Shown: positions 32,416 to 40,332 of the stretch, in pieces | Layout of the letters: each line of letters starts with the position of its first letter | Position numbering within the stretch: the first letter of the stretch is position 1 | From: Bog-473 sp963804055 | GTDB lineage: Bacteria; Actinomycetota; Acidimicrobiia; Acidimicrobiales; RAAP-2 | Length of the DNA: 64,000 bases | NCBI GenBank assembly: GCA_963804055.1 | Contig: CAWDOU010000001.1 | Coordinates: 62,001 to 126,000, forward strand | Reading direction: 5' to 3' | Position numbers and translations under genes: made by a program | The notes under the pieces: generated by a model | The model's database searches: none | What the model saw: only the letters and a program-made list of their open reading frames with translations | What the model was told of the DNA's origin: nothing

Positions 32416-33615
32416 TCACGGCGTGAGCACCGGGAGCTTCTCCCAGCCCCGCACCGTCGAGGTCCGCGCCTGCACCGCGCTGGCCATGTCGACCTCCCAC
32501 TCGGGGAAGCGCAGCAAAATCTCCTCCAGCGCGACGCGCGCTTCGAGCCGGGCCAGGTGTGCGCCCAGGCAGAAGTGGAGGCCGTAGCCGAAGCTCAGGT
32601 GGCGCTGCGCCTTGCGGTGGATGTCGAACGTGTCGGGATCGGGGAACTCCCGCTCGTCGCGGTTGGCCGAGGCGTTGAGGAGCACCATGACGCTGCCGGC
32701 CGGGACGGTCTGGCCGTGGAGCTCGACGTCCCTCGTCACATAGCGCGACTGCACGGGGGACGGCGGCTCGTAGCGCAGCATCTCCTCCACGGCGGCGGGT
32801 ATCAGGGAGGGGTCGTCCACCAGGGCCCGGCGCTGCTCGGGGTGCTCGGCCAGCAGCTTGCCGGCCCAGCCGATGAGGCGCGTGGTGGTCTCGTTCCCAG
32901 CTCCCGAGAGGAGCCCGATGTAGCCGAGGATCTCGTCGCGGGTCAGCGTCCGCACCGTGCCGTCCACGTCGGTGAACTCCGCGTTGAGCAACTCGGTCAT
33001 CAGGTCGTCGGAGGGGTGCTCGGCCCGCCAGTCGATGTAGGCGCCGTAGTCGGCGTCCGTCTGCCCGCCGGCGTTGAGGTCGACTTCGGGCATCACGCCC
33101 TCTTCGAGCCGCAACCCCTCGTCAATATGGTCACGGATCTGCTGCTGGTCCTCCTCGGGGATGCCGAGCAGCATGCCGATGGTGCGCATGGGGATCTCGG
33201 TGCCGATGTCGAGGATGAAGTCGAAGCCGCCTGTGCCCACCAGGGGATCCAATGTGCGCGCCGCGTACGCCCGCACCTGGGGTTCAATGGCCGCCATGCG
33301 CCGGGGCGTGAAGACACGGCTCATGATGCCGCGGTGGAGGTCGTGGTCGGGCGGGTCCTCGAAGATGAAGAGGCCCGGGGGCATCTCCATCTCCGCCTTG
33401 ATGATCTCGAGCACCGAGCCCTTGGCGGAGCTGAAGGTCTGCCACTCGACCGCGGCGCGTTCCACGTCGTCGTAGCGGCTGAGGGCGTAGAAGTCGTACT
33501 TCTCGTTGTAATAGAGCGGGGCTTCGTCACGCAGCCGCTTCCACACGGGGTAGGGGTCGGCGTCGATCTCGAAGTCGTAGGGGTCGTAGTACGGCGCGGG
33601 CGCAGTGATGGCCAT
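32416..33615 (-). CDS. cytochrome P450
   Basis: A 399-residue P450: I-helix GAGNETTT, ExxR within EEMLRYE, NRDEREFPDPDTFDIHR, heme loop FGYGLHFCLG with Cys349. Start ATG 33615 follows AGGGAG. It is a close paralogue of the enzyme at 52614: same length, same Cys number, shared PPGLFIFEDPP/PPGVIIFEDPP and STVRGWE C-terminus. It heads the operon P450-crotonase-DapB-like-FMN reductase and is divergent from an acyl-CoA synthetase at 33696 with an 80-base gap. Such P450s in actinobacteria oxidise terpenoid or steroid side chains; here it may start the breakdown that the ligase continues. Confidence 0.92.
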   Translation of the reverse strand: MAITAPAPYYDPYDFEIDADPYPVWKRLRDEAPLYYNEKYDFYALSRYDDVERAAVEWQTFSSAKGSVLEIIKAEMEMPPGLFIFEDPPDHDLHRGIMSRVFTPRRMAAIEPQVRAYAARTLDPLVGTGGFDFILDIGTEIPMRTIGMLLGIPEEDQQQIRDHIDEGLRLEEGVMPEVDLNAGGQTDADYGAYIDWRAEHPSDDLMTELLNAEFTDVDGTVRTLTRDEILGYIGLLSGAGNETTTRLIGWAGKLLAEHPEQRRALVDDPSLIPAAVEEMLRYEPPSPVQSRYVTRDVELHGQTVPAGSVMVLLNASANRDEREFPDPDTFDIHRKAQRHLSFGYGLHFCLGAHLARLEARVALEEILLRFPEWEVDMASAVQARTSTVRGWEKLPVLTP

Positions 33616-33683
33616 GTCGTCTCCCTTTGCAGGCCTCGCCGGCCGGCGGATGCCCACCATCTTGTGGGGTCACCGGTCGAAAG

Positions 33684-33689
33684 TATCAT
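33684..33689 (+). promoter_or_regulatory. -10 element candidate for leaderless acyl-CoA synthetase mRNA
   Basis: TATCAT ends 6 bases before the ATG at 33696, with no ribosome site between, which is the leaderless-transcript spacing. On the opposite strand, TACAAT at 33690-33695 could be the -10 of the divergent P450 operon, so the two promoters would overlap. Confidence 0.45.
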
Positions 33690-33695
33690 TATTGT

Positions 33696-35312
33696 ATGGA
33701 AAGAGGGCCATTCTCAAAGGCAGGCACCCAGCTGGCGTGGCCTTCCATCCCGGCCATGCTCGCCGACGCGGCGGAGGGCTTCACCGACAGCACGTCCGTG
33801 CGCGACGGCGACTCGACCTTCACCTACGCGGAGCTCGCCGACGCCGCCGGGCAGTTCGGGGCCGCACTCGTGGCGGCGGGGGTCGAGCCCGGAGACCGGG
33901 TGGCGATCTGGTGTGGCAACTGCGCCGAATGGATCGTCGCCGCGCTCGGCCTGTTCGCCGCGGGCGCGGTCCTCGTCCCGATCAACACGCGCTTCAAGGG
34001 GACCGAGGCGGCGGTCATCCTCTCGCGCAGCGGGGCCCGCGTCCTGGTCACCGTCACCGACTTCCTGGGTACCGACTACGTGGCCATGCTGCAGGACGCC
34101 GGCATCGCATTGCCCGAGCTGCAGACGATCGTCGTCGCCAAGGGGGAGGCCACCGGAGCGGCGGTGTCGTGGGATGCCTTCCTCGCCCGAGCCACCCCGG
34201 CCGCCCGGGCCGAGGTCGAACGGCGCGCCGCCGCCCTGGGGCCCGACGATCCGTCCGACATCCTCTTCACGTCGGGTACCACCGGCGTCCCGAAGGGTGT
34301 CGTCATGACACACGGCCGCACGCTGATTGTGGCGACGGACTGGGTGGCCATGACCGGGCTGAGCGTCGGAGACGTCTATCTCCAGGTGAATCCGTACTTC
34401 CACATGTTCGGCCTCAAGGCGGGCATCCTCGCCAGCGTCGCTGCAGGGGCCACCATGCTGCCCGAGCCCGTCTTCGACGTCGATCGTGTCCTCGCCCGCG
34501 TCGCCAGCGAGCGCGTGACCGTGCTCCCGGGGCCGCCGACGCTCTACCAGTCGATCCTCGACCACCCGCGGCGGGCGCAGCACGACCTCTCGTCGCTGCG
34601 CGTGGCCGTGACCGGCGCGGCCGACATCCCGGTGGAGCTGATCCGCCGGGTCCACGACGAGCTGCCGTTCAAGAGGATCGTCACCGGCTACGGGCTGACG
34701 GAGGGTGGCACGGCCTGTGCCACGTCCGAACAGGATGACGCCGAGGCGATCGCCACCACGGTGGGCCGGCCCCGCCCGGGATTCGAGCTGCGCATCGTCG
34801 ATGACAATGGCCGCGACCTGCCCACCGGCGAGGCCGGGGAGGTGCTGCTCCGGGGCGGCAGCATCATGGCGGGCTACCTCGATGATCCGGAGGAGACGGC
34901 CAAGACCCTCTCCGCGGAGGGTTGGTTGCGCACGGGCGACCTGGGCCAGGTGGACGAGTCGGGCCGCTTGCGCATCGTCGGTCGGGTGAAGGACATGTTC
35001 ATCGTCGGTGGTTTCAACGCCTACCCGGCCGAGATCGAGAACGCTCTGTTGCGCCATCCGGCCGTGCAGCAGGCCGCCGTGATCGGCGTCCCCGACCAGC
35101 GGCTCGGCGAGGTCGGCATGGCCTTCGTCGTCGTGTCCGGGGACGTCTCGGGTGACGACATCATTGAGTGGAGCAGGAGTGCAATGGCCAATTACAAGGT
35201 GCCCCGGGTCGTGGAGGTCGTGGACGCCCTGCCCCTCAACGCAACCGGGAAGGTGCTCAAGGACGTGCTGCGGGAGCGGGCGGCGGGCAGCTCCGGCAGT
35301 GGCGTCCGATGA
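33696..35312 (+). CDS. acyl-CoA synthetase (FadD3-like, AMP-forming)
   Basis: A 538-residue adenylate-forming ligase. The P-loop TSGTTGVPKG is at residues 192-201, the A5 motif is TGYGLTEGGT, A8 is GRVKDMFIVGGFNAYPAEIE, and the catalytic lysine is Lys519 in NATGKVLK. It activates a carboxylic acid to its acyl-CoA via an acyl-AMP. Overall pattern resembles FadD3-type ligases for cyclic (steroid ring remnant) acids, but this is resemblance by eye only. The stop overlaps the start of the CoA-transferase gene (ATGA). It is divergent from the P450 operon and probably leaderless. Confidence 0.88.
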   Translation: MERGPFSKAGTQLAWPSIPAMLADAAEGFTDSTSVRDGDSTFTYAELADAAGQFGAALVAAGVEPGDRVAIWCGNCAEWIVAALGLFAAGAVLVPINTRFKGTEAAVILSRSGARVLVTVTDFLGTDYVAMLQDAGIALPELQTIVVAKGEATGAAVSWDAFLARATPAARAEVERRAAALGPDDPSDILFTSGTTGVPKGVVMTHGRTLIVATDWVAMTGLSVGDVYLQVNPYFHMFGLKAGILASVAAGATMLPEPVFDVDRVLARVASERVTVLPGPPTLYQSILDHPRRAQHDLSSLRVAVTGAADIPVELIRRVHDELPFKRIVTGYGLTEGGTACATSEQDDAEAIATTVGRPRPGFELRIVDDNGRDLPTGEAGEVLLRGGSIMAGYLDDPEETAKTLSAEGWLRTGDLGQVDESGRLRIVGRVKDMFIVGGFNAYPAEIENALLRHPAVQQAAVIGVPDQRLGEVGMAFVVVSGDVSGDDIIEWSRSAMANYKVPRVVEVVDALPLNATGKVLKDVLRERAAGSSGSGVR

Positions 35313-36543
35313 CGGGGGCCGATCAGATCGATCAGGAGCGCCCCGCCGGCCTCACCGCGCTGGCCGGCCTGCGCGTCATTGAGATGGGCGTGTGGGTCGC
35401 CGCGCCCTCGGCCGGGGCGCTCCTGGCCGACTGGGGTGCCGACGTCATCAAGGTGGAGCCGCCGAGCGGCGACCCCATGCGGAGCGCCTTCGGGTCGCTT
35501 GGCATCGGTCAGGACCTGCCGAACCCCGCCTTCGCGCAGGACAACCGGGGCAAGCGCAGCGTGGTCCTCGACCTGCGCCGGCCCGAATCGCGGGAGCGCC
35601 TGGAGGAGCTGCTGTCGACCGCGGACGTGTTCCTGACCAACCTGCGGCCCGACGCGCTCGACGGCCTCGGCCTCGAGGCCAACGCGACCGTGGCGCGCCA
35701 CCCCCGTCTCGTGTACTGCAGCGTCAGCGGGTACGGCCTCCGGGGCGAGGACCGCAACCGGCCGGCCTACGACATCGGTGCCTTCTGGGCCCGTACCGGT
35801 CTCTCCGTCCAGCTGGCCAACAGCGAGGGCGTCCCGCTCAACGCGCGCGGGGGAATCGGGGACCACATCAGCGGCTTGGCCGCCCTGGCCGGCCTCCTCG
35901 CTGCCGTGCTCGAACAGCGCCAGACCGGGCGGGGCCGCGTGGTCGAGGTCTCGCTGCTGCGGACCGGGGCCTATGTGCTCGGCTGGGACCTCAGCCTGCA
36001 GGAGAACCTGGGCAAGGTGGCCAAGTCCGAGGCGCGGCAGTCCAACCAGACGCCGCTGATGAACTCGTACCGGACCAAGGACGGCCGCTGGTTCTTCTTC
36101 ACCGGGCTCGAGGCGGACCGCCACATCGGCCCGGTCCTGCGCGCGCTCGGCCGGACCGACCTCCGGGACGACCCCCGCTTCGAGAGCGCGGGCGCTACGG
36201 CAGAACCGCACGGAGGTCATCGCCGTCCTCGACGACATCGTGGGGGAGCGGACGCTGGCCGAGTGGGCCGAGCGCCTCGATGCAGAGGGCGTGTGGTGGG
36301 CGCCCGCCCAGGGACCGGCCGACGTACTCGAAGACCCCCAGCTCGCCGCCAACGACGGGTTCCTGAAGCTGCACAACGAGGCCGACGGGACGACGCGGCG
36401 GTCGATCAACGGGCCGGTGAGCTTCTCGGACCTTCCAGTGGAGAAGGCGGCGCCGGCGCCGTTGCTCGGAGAGCACACCGAGGAGGTGCTCTCCGAATTG
36501 GCCGCGCGCCGGGGAGCGCGCCGACCGGTCGGCTCAGGCCTGA
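35309..36543 (+). pseudogene. CaiB/BaiF family CoA transferase, frameshifted
   Basis: Frame 2 gives about 295 residues of a class III CoA transferase from 35309 (LRVIEMGVWVAAPSAGALLA, ADVIKVEPPSGDP, NRGKRSVVLDLR) up to DDPRFESAG. Then the family sequence continues in the next frame (LRQNRTEVIAVLDDIVGERT, LAEWAERLDAEGVWWAPAQ, PLLGEHTEEVLSEL), so there is a +1 shift near 36190-36205. The second frame has no stop before running antisense through the neighbour, so the true end is unclear; a TGA at 36541 in a third frame is the nearest likely one. The gene may be broken, or the base may be a sequencing error. It overlaps the ligase stop and is convergent with the dehydrogenase at 36534. Confidence 0.8.
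36521..36543. repeat. adjacent perfect palindromes at convergent gene ends
   Basis: CCGACCGGTCGG (36521-36532) is a perfect 12-bp palindrome and TCAGGCCTGA (36534-36543) a perfect 10-bp one, containing a TGA stop in each direction. They sit where the CoA transferase and the acyl-CoA dehydrogenase transcripts collide. They could aid termination, or be chance in GC-rich DNA. The first resembles the ACCGGT operator core, but no promoter is here. Confidence 0.35.
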
Positions 36544-37700
36544 CCGCGGGCGCGGGCCAGGAGGCCCCGGGCGATGACGATGCGCTGGATCTCGTTGGTC
36601 CCCTCGCCGATGATCATCAGCGGCGCGTCGCGGTAGTAGCGCTCGACCGGGAACTCGGTGGTGTAGCCGACCCCGCCGTGAATCCGCATGGCCTCGGTGC
36701 TGAGCTCCAGCGCGGTCTCGCTGGCGAAGAGCTTGGCCATGCCGGCCTCGACGTCGCAGCGCAATCCCTGCGCCCGGCGCTCGGCGGCGTTGCGGGTCAG
36801 CAGTCGGGCCGCCTCCAGGCGCGTGGCCATGTCGGCCAGCTTCAGCTGAATGGCCTGGTGCTCGCCGATGACCTTTCCCATCGTCTCGCGCTGCAGGCTG
36901 TAGGCGAGCGCGGCGTCGAAGGCGGCCCGGGCCACGCCGACTGCCCGCGCCGCAATGTTGATGCGGCCCACCTCCAACACGCCGAGGATCTGGGGCAGGC
37001 CGCGCCCGAGCTCGCCGATGACGTTGGCGGCAGGGATGCGATGGTCGGTGTACGTCATCTCCACCGTCTCGACGCCGCGGTAGCCGAGCTTGCCCATGTG
37101 CTTGCTCACGGCAATGCCCTCGAAGCTGGTCCCGGGCTCCTTCTCGACGATGAAGGCCGTGATGCCCTCCTCGGCCCTCGCGGCCAACGCCACGATGGAT
37201 GCCCGCTCGCCGTTGGTGACCCAGGCCTTGCTCCCGTTCAGGACGTACTCGTCACCGTCGCGCTGGGCGCGGCACGAGATGTTGCGGGTGTCGCTCCCCG
37301 CGTCGGGCTCCGAGAGCGACAGCGCGCCACGTCGCGCGCCGGACGCCATGGCGGGCAGCCAGCGCCGCTTCTGTTCCTCGGTGCCGTGCGTCATGAGCAG
37401 CGTGGCGGCCATGGTGTGGGTGTTCACAATGCCCGTCAGGCTCATCCAGCCGTAGGCCAGCTCCTCAATGATCCCGATGTAGGTCAACAGGTCGAGCCCG
37501 AGGCCGCCGTACTCATCGGGGATGGTGACGCCGAAGAGGCCGAGCTCGCGCATCTGCTCGACGATGGCCTCGGGGAAGGTGTCGGAACGCTCGAGGTCCG
37601 AGGCGACGGGGATCACCTCGCGCGCCACGAAGCGGCGGACGGTCTCGATGATCTCGGACCGGACGTCCTCGTCGGTCGCTCCCGGATTCGGGCTGCTCAT
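36534..37700 (-). CDS. acyl-CoA dehydrogenase
   Basis: A 388-residue FAD-dependent acyl-CoA dehydrogenase. Seen are FGVTIPDEYGGLGLD, the FAD/substrate block LSEPDAGSDT, LNGSKAWVTNGERA, and the C-terminal IIGEGTNEIQRIVIARGLL, which carries the catalytic glutamate of short/branched-chain enzymes. It introduces an alpha-beta double bond in an acyl-CoA. I start it at ATG 37700; the ATG at 37715 adds five residues, and TATGGT on the minus strand ends 9 bases before 37700. It stands alone between the two ligase operons. Confidence 0.9.
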   Translation of the reverse strand: MSSPNPGATDEDVRSEIIETVRRFVAREVIPVASDLERSDTFPEAIVEQMRELGLFGVTIPDEYGGLGLDLLTYIGIIEELAYGWMSLTGIVNTHTMAATLLMTHGTEEQKRRWLPAMASGARRGALSLSEPDAGSDTRNISCRAQRDGDEYVLNGSKAWVTNGERASIVALAARAEEGITAFIVEKEPGTSFEGIAVSKHMGKLGYRGVETVEMTYTDHRIPAANVIGELGRGLPQILGVLEVGRINIAARAVGVARAAFDAALAYSLQRETMGKVIGEHQAIQLKLADMATRLEAARLLTRNAAERRAQGLRCDVEAGMAKLFASETALELSTEAMRIHGGVGYTTEFPVERYYRDAPLMIIGEGTNEIQRIVIARGLLARARGQA

Positions 37701-37735
37701 GGCGGCGATAACCATACACTTTGCTGGTGTTGACG

Positions 37736-37751
37736 CCGAATCTCAATTCGG
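37736..37751. promoter_or_regulatory. inverted repeat upstream of an acyl-CoA synthetase gene
   Basis: CCGAAT and ATTCGG are perfect 6-bp arms around CTCA. The repeat lies between the divergent acyl-CoA dehydrogenase and synthetase genes and overlaps the GGAG (37750-37753) that precedes the ATG at 37766. As DNA it could be an operator; as RNA it would mask the ribosome site. Confidence 0.35.
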
Positions 37752-37765
37752 AGAAGAATGTTTCC

Positions 37766-39286
37766 ATGGCAGCGAGCCTCTTGCATCACGGGCTCGAATC
37801 GGCCGCCGGGAAGCTGCCCGATCACGTCGCCGTCCTGGCCGGCGACGACCGCTGGACCTACGGGGAGCTGGACCGGGCGGCCAATGCGCTGGCCCGGTAC
37901 CTGGCCGAGCGGGGCGTCGGCCGTGGCGACCGGGTGGCGGTCATGACGTCGAACCGGCCCGAGTTCGTGATCACGGTCCATGCCGCCAGCAAGCTCGGCG
38001 CCGCGCCCGTCATGCTCAACTCCTCGTGGAAGGCGCTCGAGGTGGGCACCGCCATCGCGCTCACCACGCCGCGCTTCGGCGTGGCCGACGGTGCCGGCGT
38101 GGATCTGCTGGCCGAGCAGCTCGGTGCAGCTTCCGTGCTCAATCTGGACGACCCGGCCGCGGCGGCCGTGATCGACCGCACGAGCAACGCGGCGGCGCCC
38201 GCCATCGCCGTCGAGGAGACCGACGACGCCGTCTACGTCTTCAGCTCAGGCACGACCGACAGCCCCAAGGCGGTGCGGCACATCCACCGGTCCATCGTCC
38301 TGGGCACCCAGCACTGGGTGACGGCACTGGGCCTCGGTCCCGACGACCGCTTCCAGGTGGCCACCCCGCCCTCGCACATCCTCGGACTGTTGAACCTCCT
38401 GGCCGCCGCCGCGGCGGGCGCGACGGTGCGGTTGCACCGCCGCTTCGACCTCGACGAGGAGCTCCGGTGCATTCAGGACGAGCGCATGACGCTCGAGATG
38501 GCGGTCGCCCCCATCGCCCTGGCCATGGCCAACCACCCGGCGCTCGAGGACTACGACCTCTCGTCCTTGCGCTACGTCATGTGGGGTGCCACCCCGATCA
38601 CGCCCAGTGTGGCGGAGCGGGTGTCGGCGCGCTCGGGTGTGCGCTGGCTCCCCGCCTACGGCACGAGCGAGGTGCCGGTGATCGCGGCGAACCCGGTGGA
38701 CGATCCGCAGCGGTGGCGCCTCGATTCCGCCGGGCTCCCCGTCGGCGGCGTCACCCTGCGCGTCGTCGACCTCGACTCCGGTGCGGTCCTGCCCGCGGGC
38801 GGCGTGGGCGAGGTGCAGGTGAAGAGCGACTCGGCCATGGCGGGCTACCTGCCCGACGAGGCCACCGCGGCGGCCTTCGCCGACGGTTGGTACCGCACCG
38901 GCGACGTCGGGTGGCTCGAGCCGGAGGGCTGGGTCCACCTGACCGACCGCTGCAAGGAGATGATCAAGGTGAGCGGCTTCCAGGTCGCCCCGGCCGAAAT
39001 CGAGGCGGTCCTGCACGGCCACCCCGCCGTCGTCGACTGCGCCGTCTTCGGCGTGCCCGACGAGCGGGCCGGCGAGGTGCCGGTGGCGGCCGTCCAGCTC
39101 GAGCCCGGCTCTGACGTCACGGCGGAGGAGCTCGAGAGACTGGTGGCCGACACCCTGGCCACCTACAAGCGGGTGCACCGGATCGTGATCGTCGACGCGA
39201 TTCCGCGGACGCCCTCGGGCAAGGTGCTGCGCCGGACCCTGCGCGACGAGTGGTCCCCCGCACGTGCTGCGGCGCCGCCCGACTGA
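37766..39286 (+). CDS. acyl-CoA synthetase (AMP-forming)
   Basis: A 506-residue adenylate-forming ligase with P-loop SSGTTDSPKA at residues 160-169, A5-like PAYGTSEVPV, TGDVGWLEPEGW, DRCKEMIKVSGFQVAPAEIE and terminal TPSGKVLRR with the catalytic lysine. The A3 motif ends in SPKAV instead of the common PKGV, a variation seen in some CoA ligases. It makes acyl-CoA for the dehydrogenases encoded just downstream. The next gene starts within its stop (TGATG). ATG 37766 is chosen; the upstream TTG-led extension is not conserved-looking. Confidence 0.87.
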   Translation: MAASLLHHGLESAAGKLPDHVAVLAGDDRWTYGELDRAANALARYLAERGVGRGDRVAVMTSNRPEFVITVHAASKLGAAPVMLNSSWKALEVGTAIALTTPRFGVADGAGVDLLAEQLGAASVLNLDDPAAAAVIDRTSNAAAPAIAVEETDDAVYVFSSGTTDSPKAVRHIHRSIVLGTQHWVTALGLGPDDRFQVATPPSHILGLLNLLAAAAAGATVRLHRRFDLDEELRCIQDERMTLEMAVAPIALAMANHPALEDYDLSSLRYVMWGATPITPSVAERVSARSGVRWLPAYGTSEVPVIAANPVDDPQRWRLDSAGLPVGGVTLRVVDLDSGAVLPAGGVGEVQVKSDSAMAGYLPDEATAAAFADGWYRTGDVGWLEPEGWVHLTDRCKEMIKVSGFQVAPAEIEAVLHGHPAVVDCAVFGVPDERAGEVPVAAVQLEPGSDVTAEELERLVADTLATYKRVHRIVIVDAIPRTPSGKVLRRTLRDEWSPARAAAPPD

Positions 39287-40332
39287 TGGACGTCCGCCTC
39301 TCGCCCGAGCAGGTGGCACTGCGCGATGCGGCGGCCCAGGTGTCCGATCGCCTGGGTGTGCACGGCGTCGCCGCGCTCGACGACTCCGAGCGGGTCACGA
39401 AGCTCAGTGCCGCCGTCGAAGCATCCGGCTGGCGTGAGCTCAGGACGGCGACCGAGGACGGGGAGACGCCATGGGCCTCGGCGGTCGAGGTCGCACTGGT
39501 CGCCGAGGAGCTCGGACGGGGTCTGGCCGATGTGCCGTTTCTCGGCGCCACCCTGGCCGCCGAGCTGCGCCGCCTGGCCGGCGCGCCGCCCGCAGCCGAA
39601 CCCGAGACGGTCGTCCTGCGGGGGGACCTCGGCGGACTCGCCTTGGTCGTTGACGGCGAGGCGGACGACGACACTCTGGCGCCCGACGCTGGTGCGGCGT
39701 CGTCAGCTCTGCTTCTCGTCGACGGCCCCGACGGCACCACGCTCGGTGCCGCCGCCCTGCAGGGCGGGGACACCCGCGTCGACCTGACGCGGCCCGTGGC
39801 GCGGGTGCGGCTCCCGGGAGAAGCACATCCGGTCGAAGGGCAGACACGGCCGCTCGCGTTCGACGACCTCTCGACCTGGTACAGCCTGGGTCTGGCGGCC
39901 ACCAGCGCCGACCTGGTCGGCGTCATGCGCGGCGCGCTTGATCTCACCACCGACTACGCGCGAGCGCGGAGGCAGTACGGCGTGGCCATCGGATCCTTCC
40001 AGGCGGTGCAGCACCTGCTGGCCGACGCGCTCGTCGCCATGGAAGGCTCCCGCAGCATTGCGCTCCACGCCTCCTGGGCCGTCGACGCGCTGCCGGGGCC
40101 CGACGCCCTCGCCGCGGCATCCGCCGCCAAGGCCTACTGCAGCCGGGCCGCCCGGGCGGTGTGCGAGACGGCCATTCAGGTGCACGGCGGCATCGGCAAC
40201 ACCTGGGACTGCCTGGCCCACGTCTTCCTCCGCCGGGCGCTCTTGTCCACCGACGTGCTGGGCGGGGTGGGACCCAACCTCCACCGGGTGCTGGCCGCCC
40301 GCGGCATCGGGGCCGATGATGGACTTCGCTGA
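39286..40332 (+). CDS. acyl-CoA dehydrogenase, small/beta-type subunit
   Basis: A 348-residue acyl-CoA dehydrogenase-fold protein with a short, alanine-rich and divergent N-terminal half and a conserved C-terminal FAD domain (YARARRQYGVAIGSFQAVQH, IQVHGGIGNTWDCLAHVFLRR). It overlaps the next, larger acyl-CoA dehydrogenase by 17 bp. In mycobacteria, adjacent FadE pairs form alpha2beta2 heterotetramers acting on steroid side-chain and other bulky CoA esters; this gene and 40316 fit that pattern. Its own active-site glutamate is not obvious, so catalysis may rest with the partner. Confidence 0.85.
   Translation: MDVRLSPEQVALRDAAAQVSDRLGVHGVAALDDSERVTKLSAAVEASGWRELRTATEDGETPWASAVEVALVAEELGRGLADVPFLGATLAAELRRLAGAPPAAEPETVVLRGDLGGLALVVDGEADDDTLAPDAGAASSALLLVDGPDGTTLGAAALQGGDTRVDLTRPVARVRLPGEAHPVEGQTRPLAFDDLSTWYSLGLAATSADLVGVMRGALDLTTDYARARRQYGVAIGSFQAVQHLLADALVAMEGSRSIALHASWAVDALPGPDALAAASAAKAYCSRAARAVCETAIQVHGGIGNTWDCLAHVFLRRALLSTDVLGGVGPNLHRVLAARGIGADDGLR

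Noticed and set aside
26283..34308. Very long plus-strand open frames antisense to the rhamnose and P450 genes
   Set aside because: Their translations are arginine/glycine/histidine-rich with no domain pattern, and they mirror real minus-strand genes with clear motifs.
36240..37733. A 497-codon open frame that seems to extend the CoA transferase through the neighbouring gene
   Set aside because: Only the first 100 codons look like CoA transferase; the rest is antisense to a convincing acyl-CoA dehydrogenase and is open because GC-rich codons rarely make stops.
39250..39285. An upstream start (GTG 39250) for the small acyl-CoA dehydrogenase
   Set aside because: The TGATG overlap with the ligase stop at 39284 is a typical coupled start, and the extra residues look unrelated to the family.
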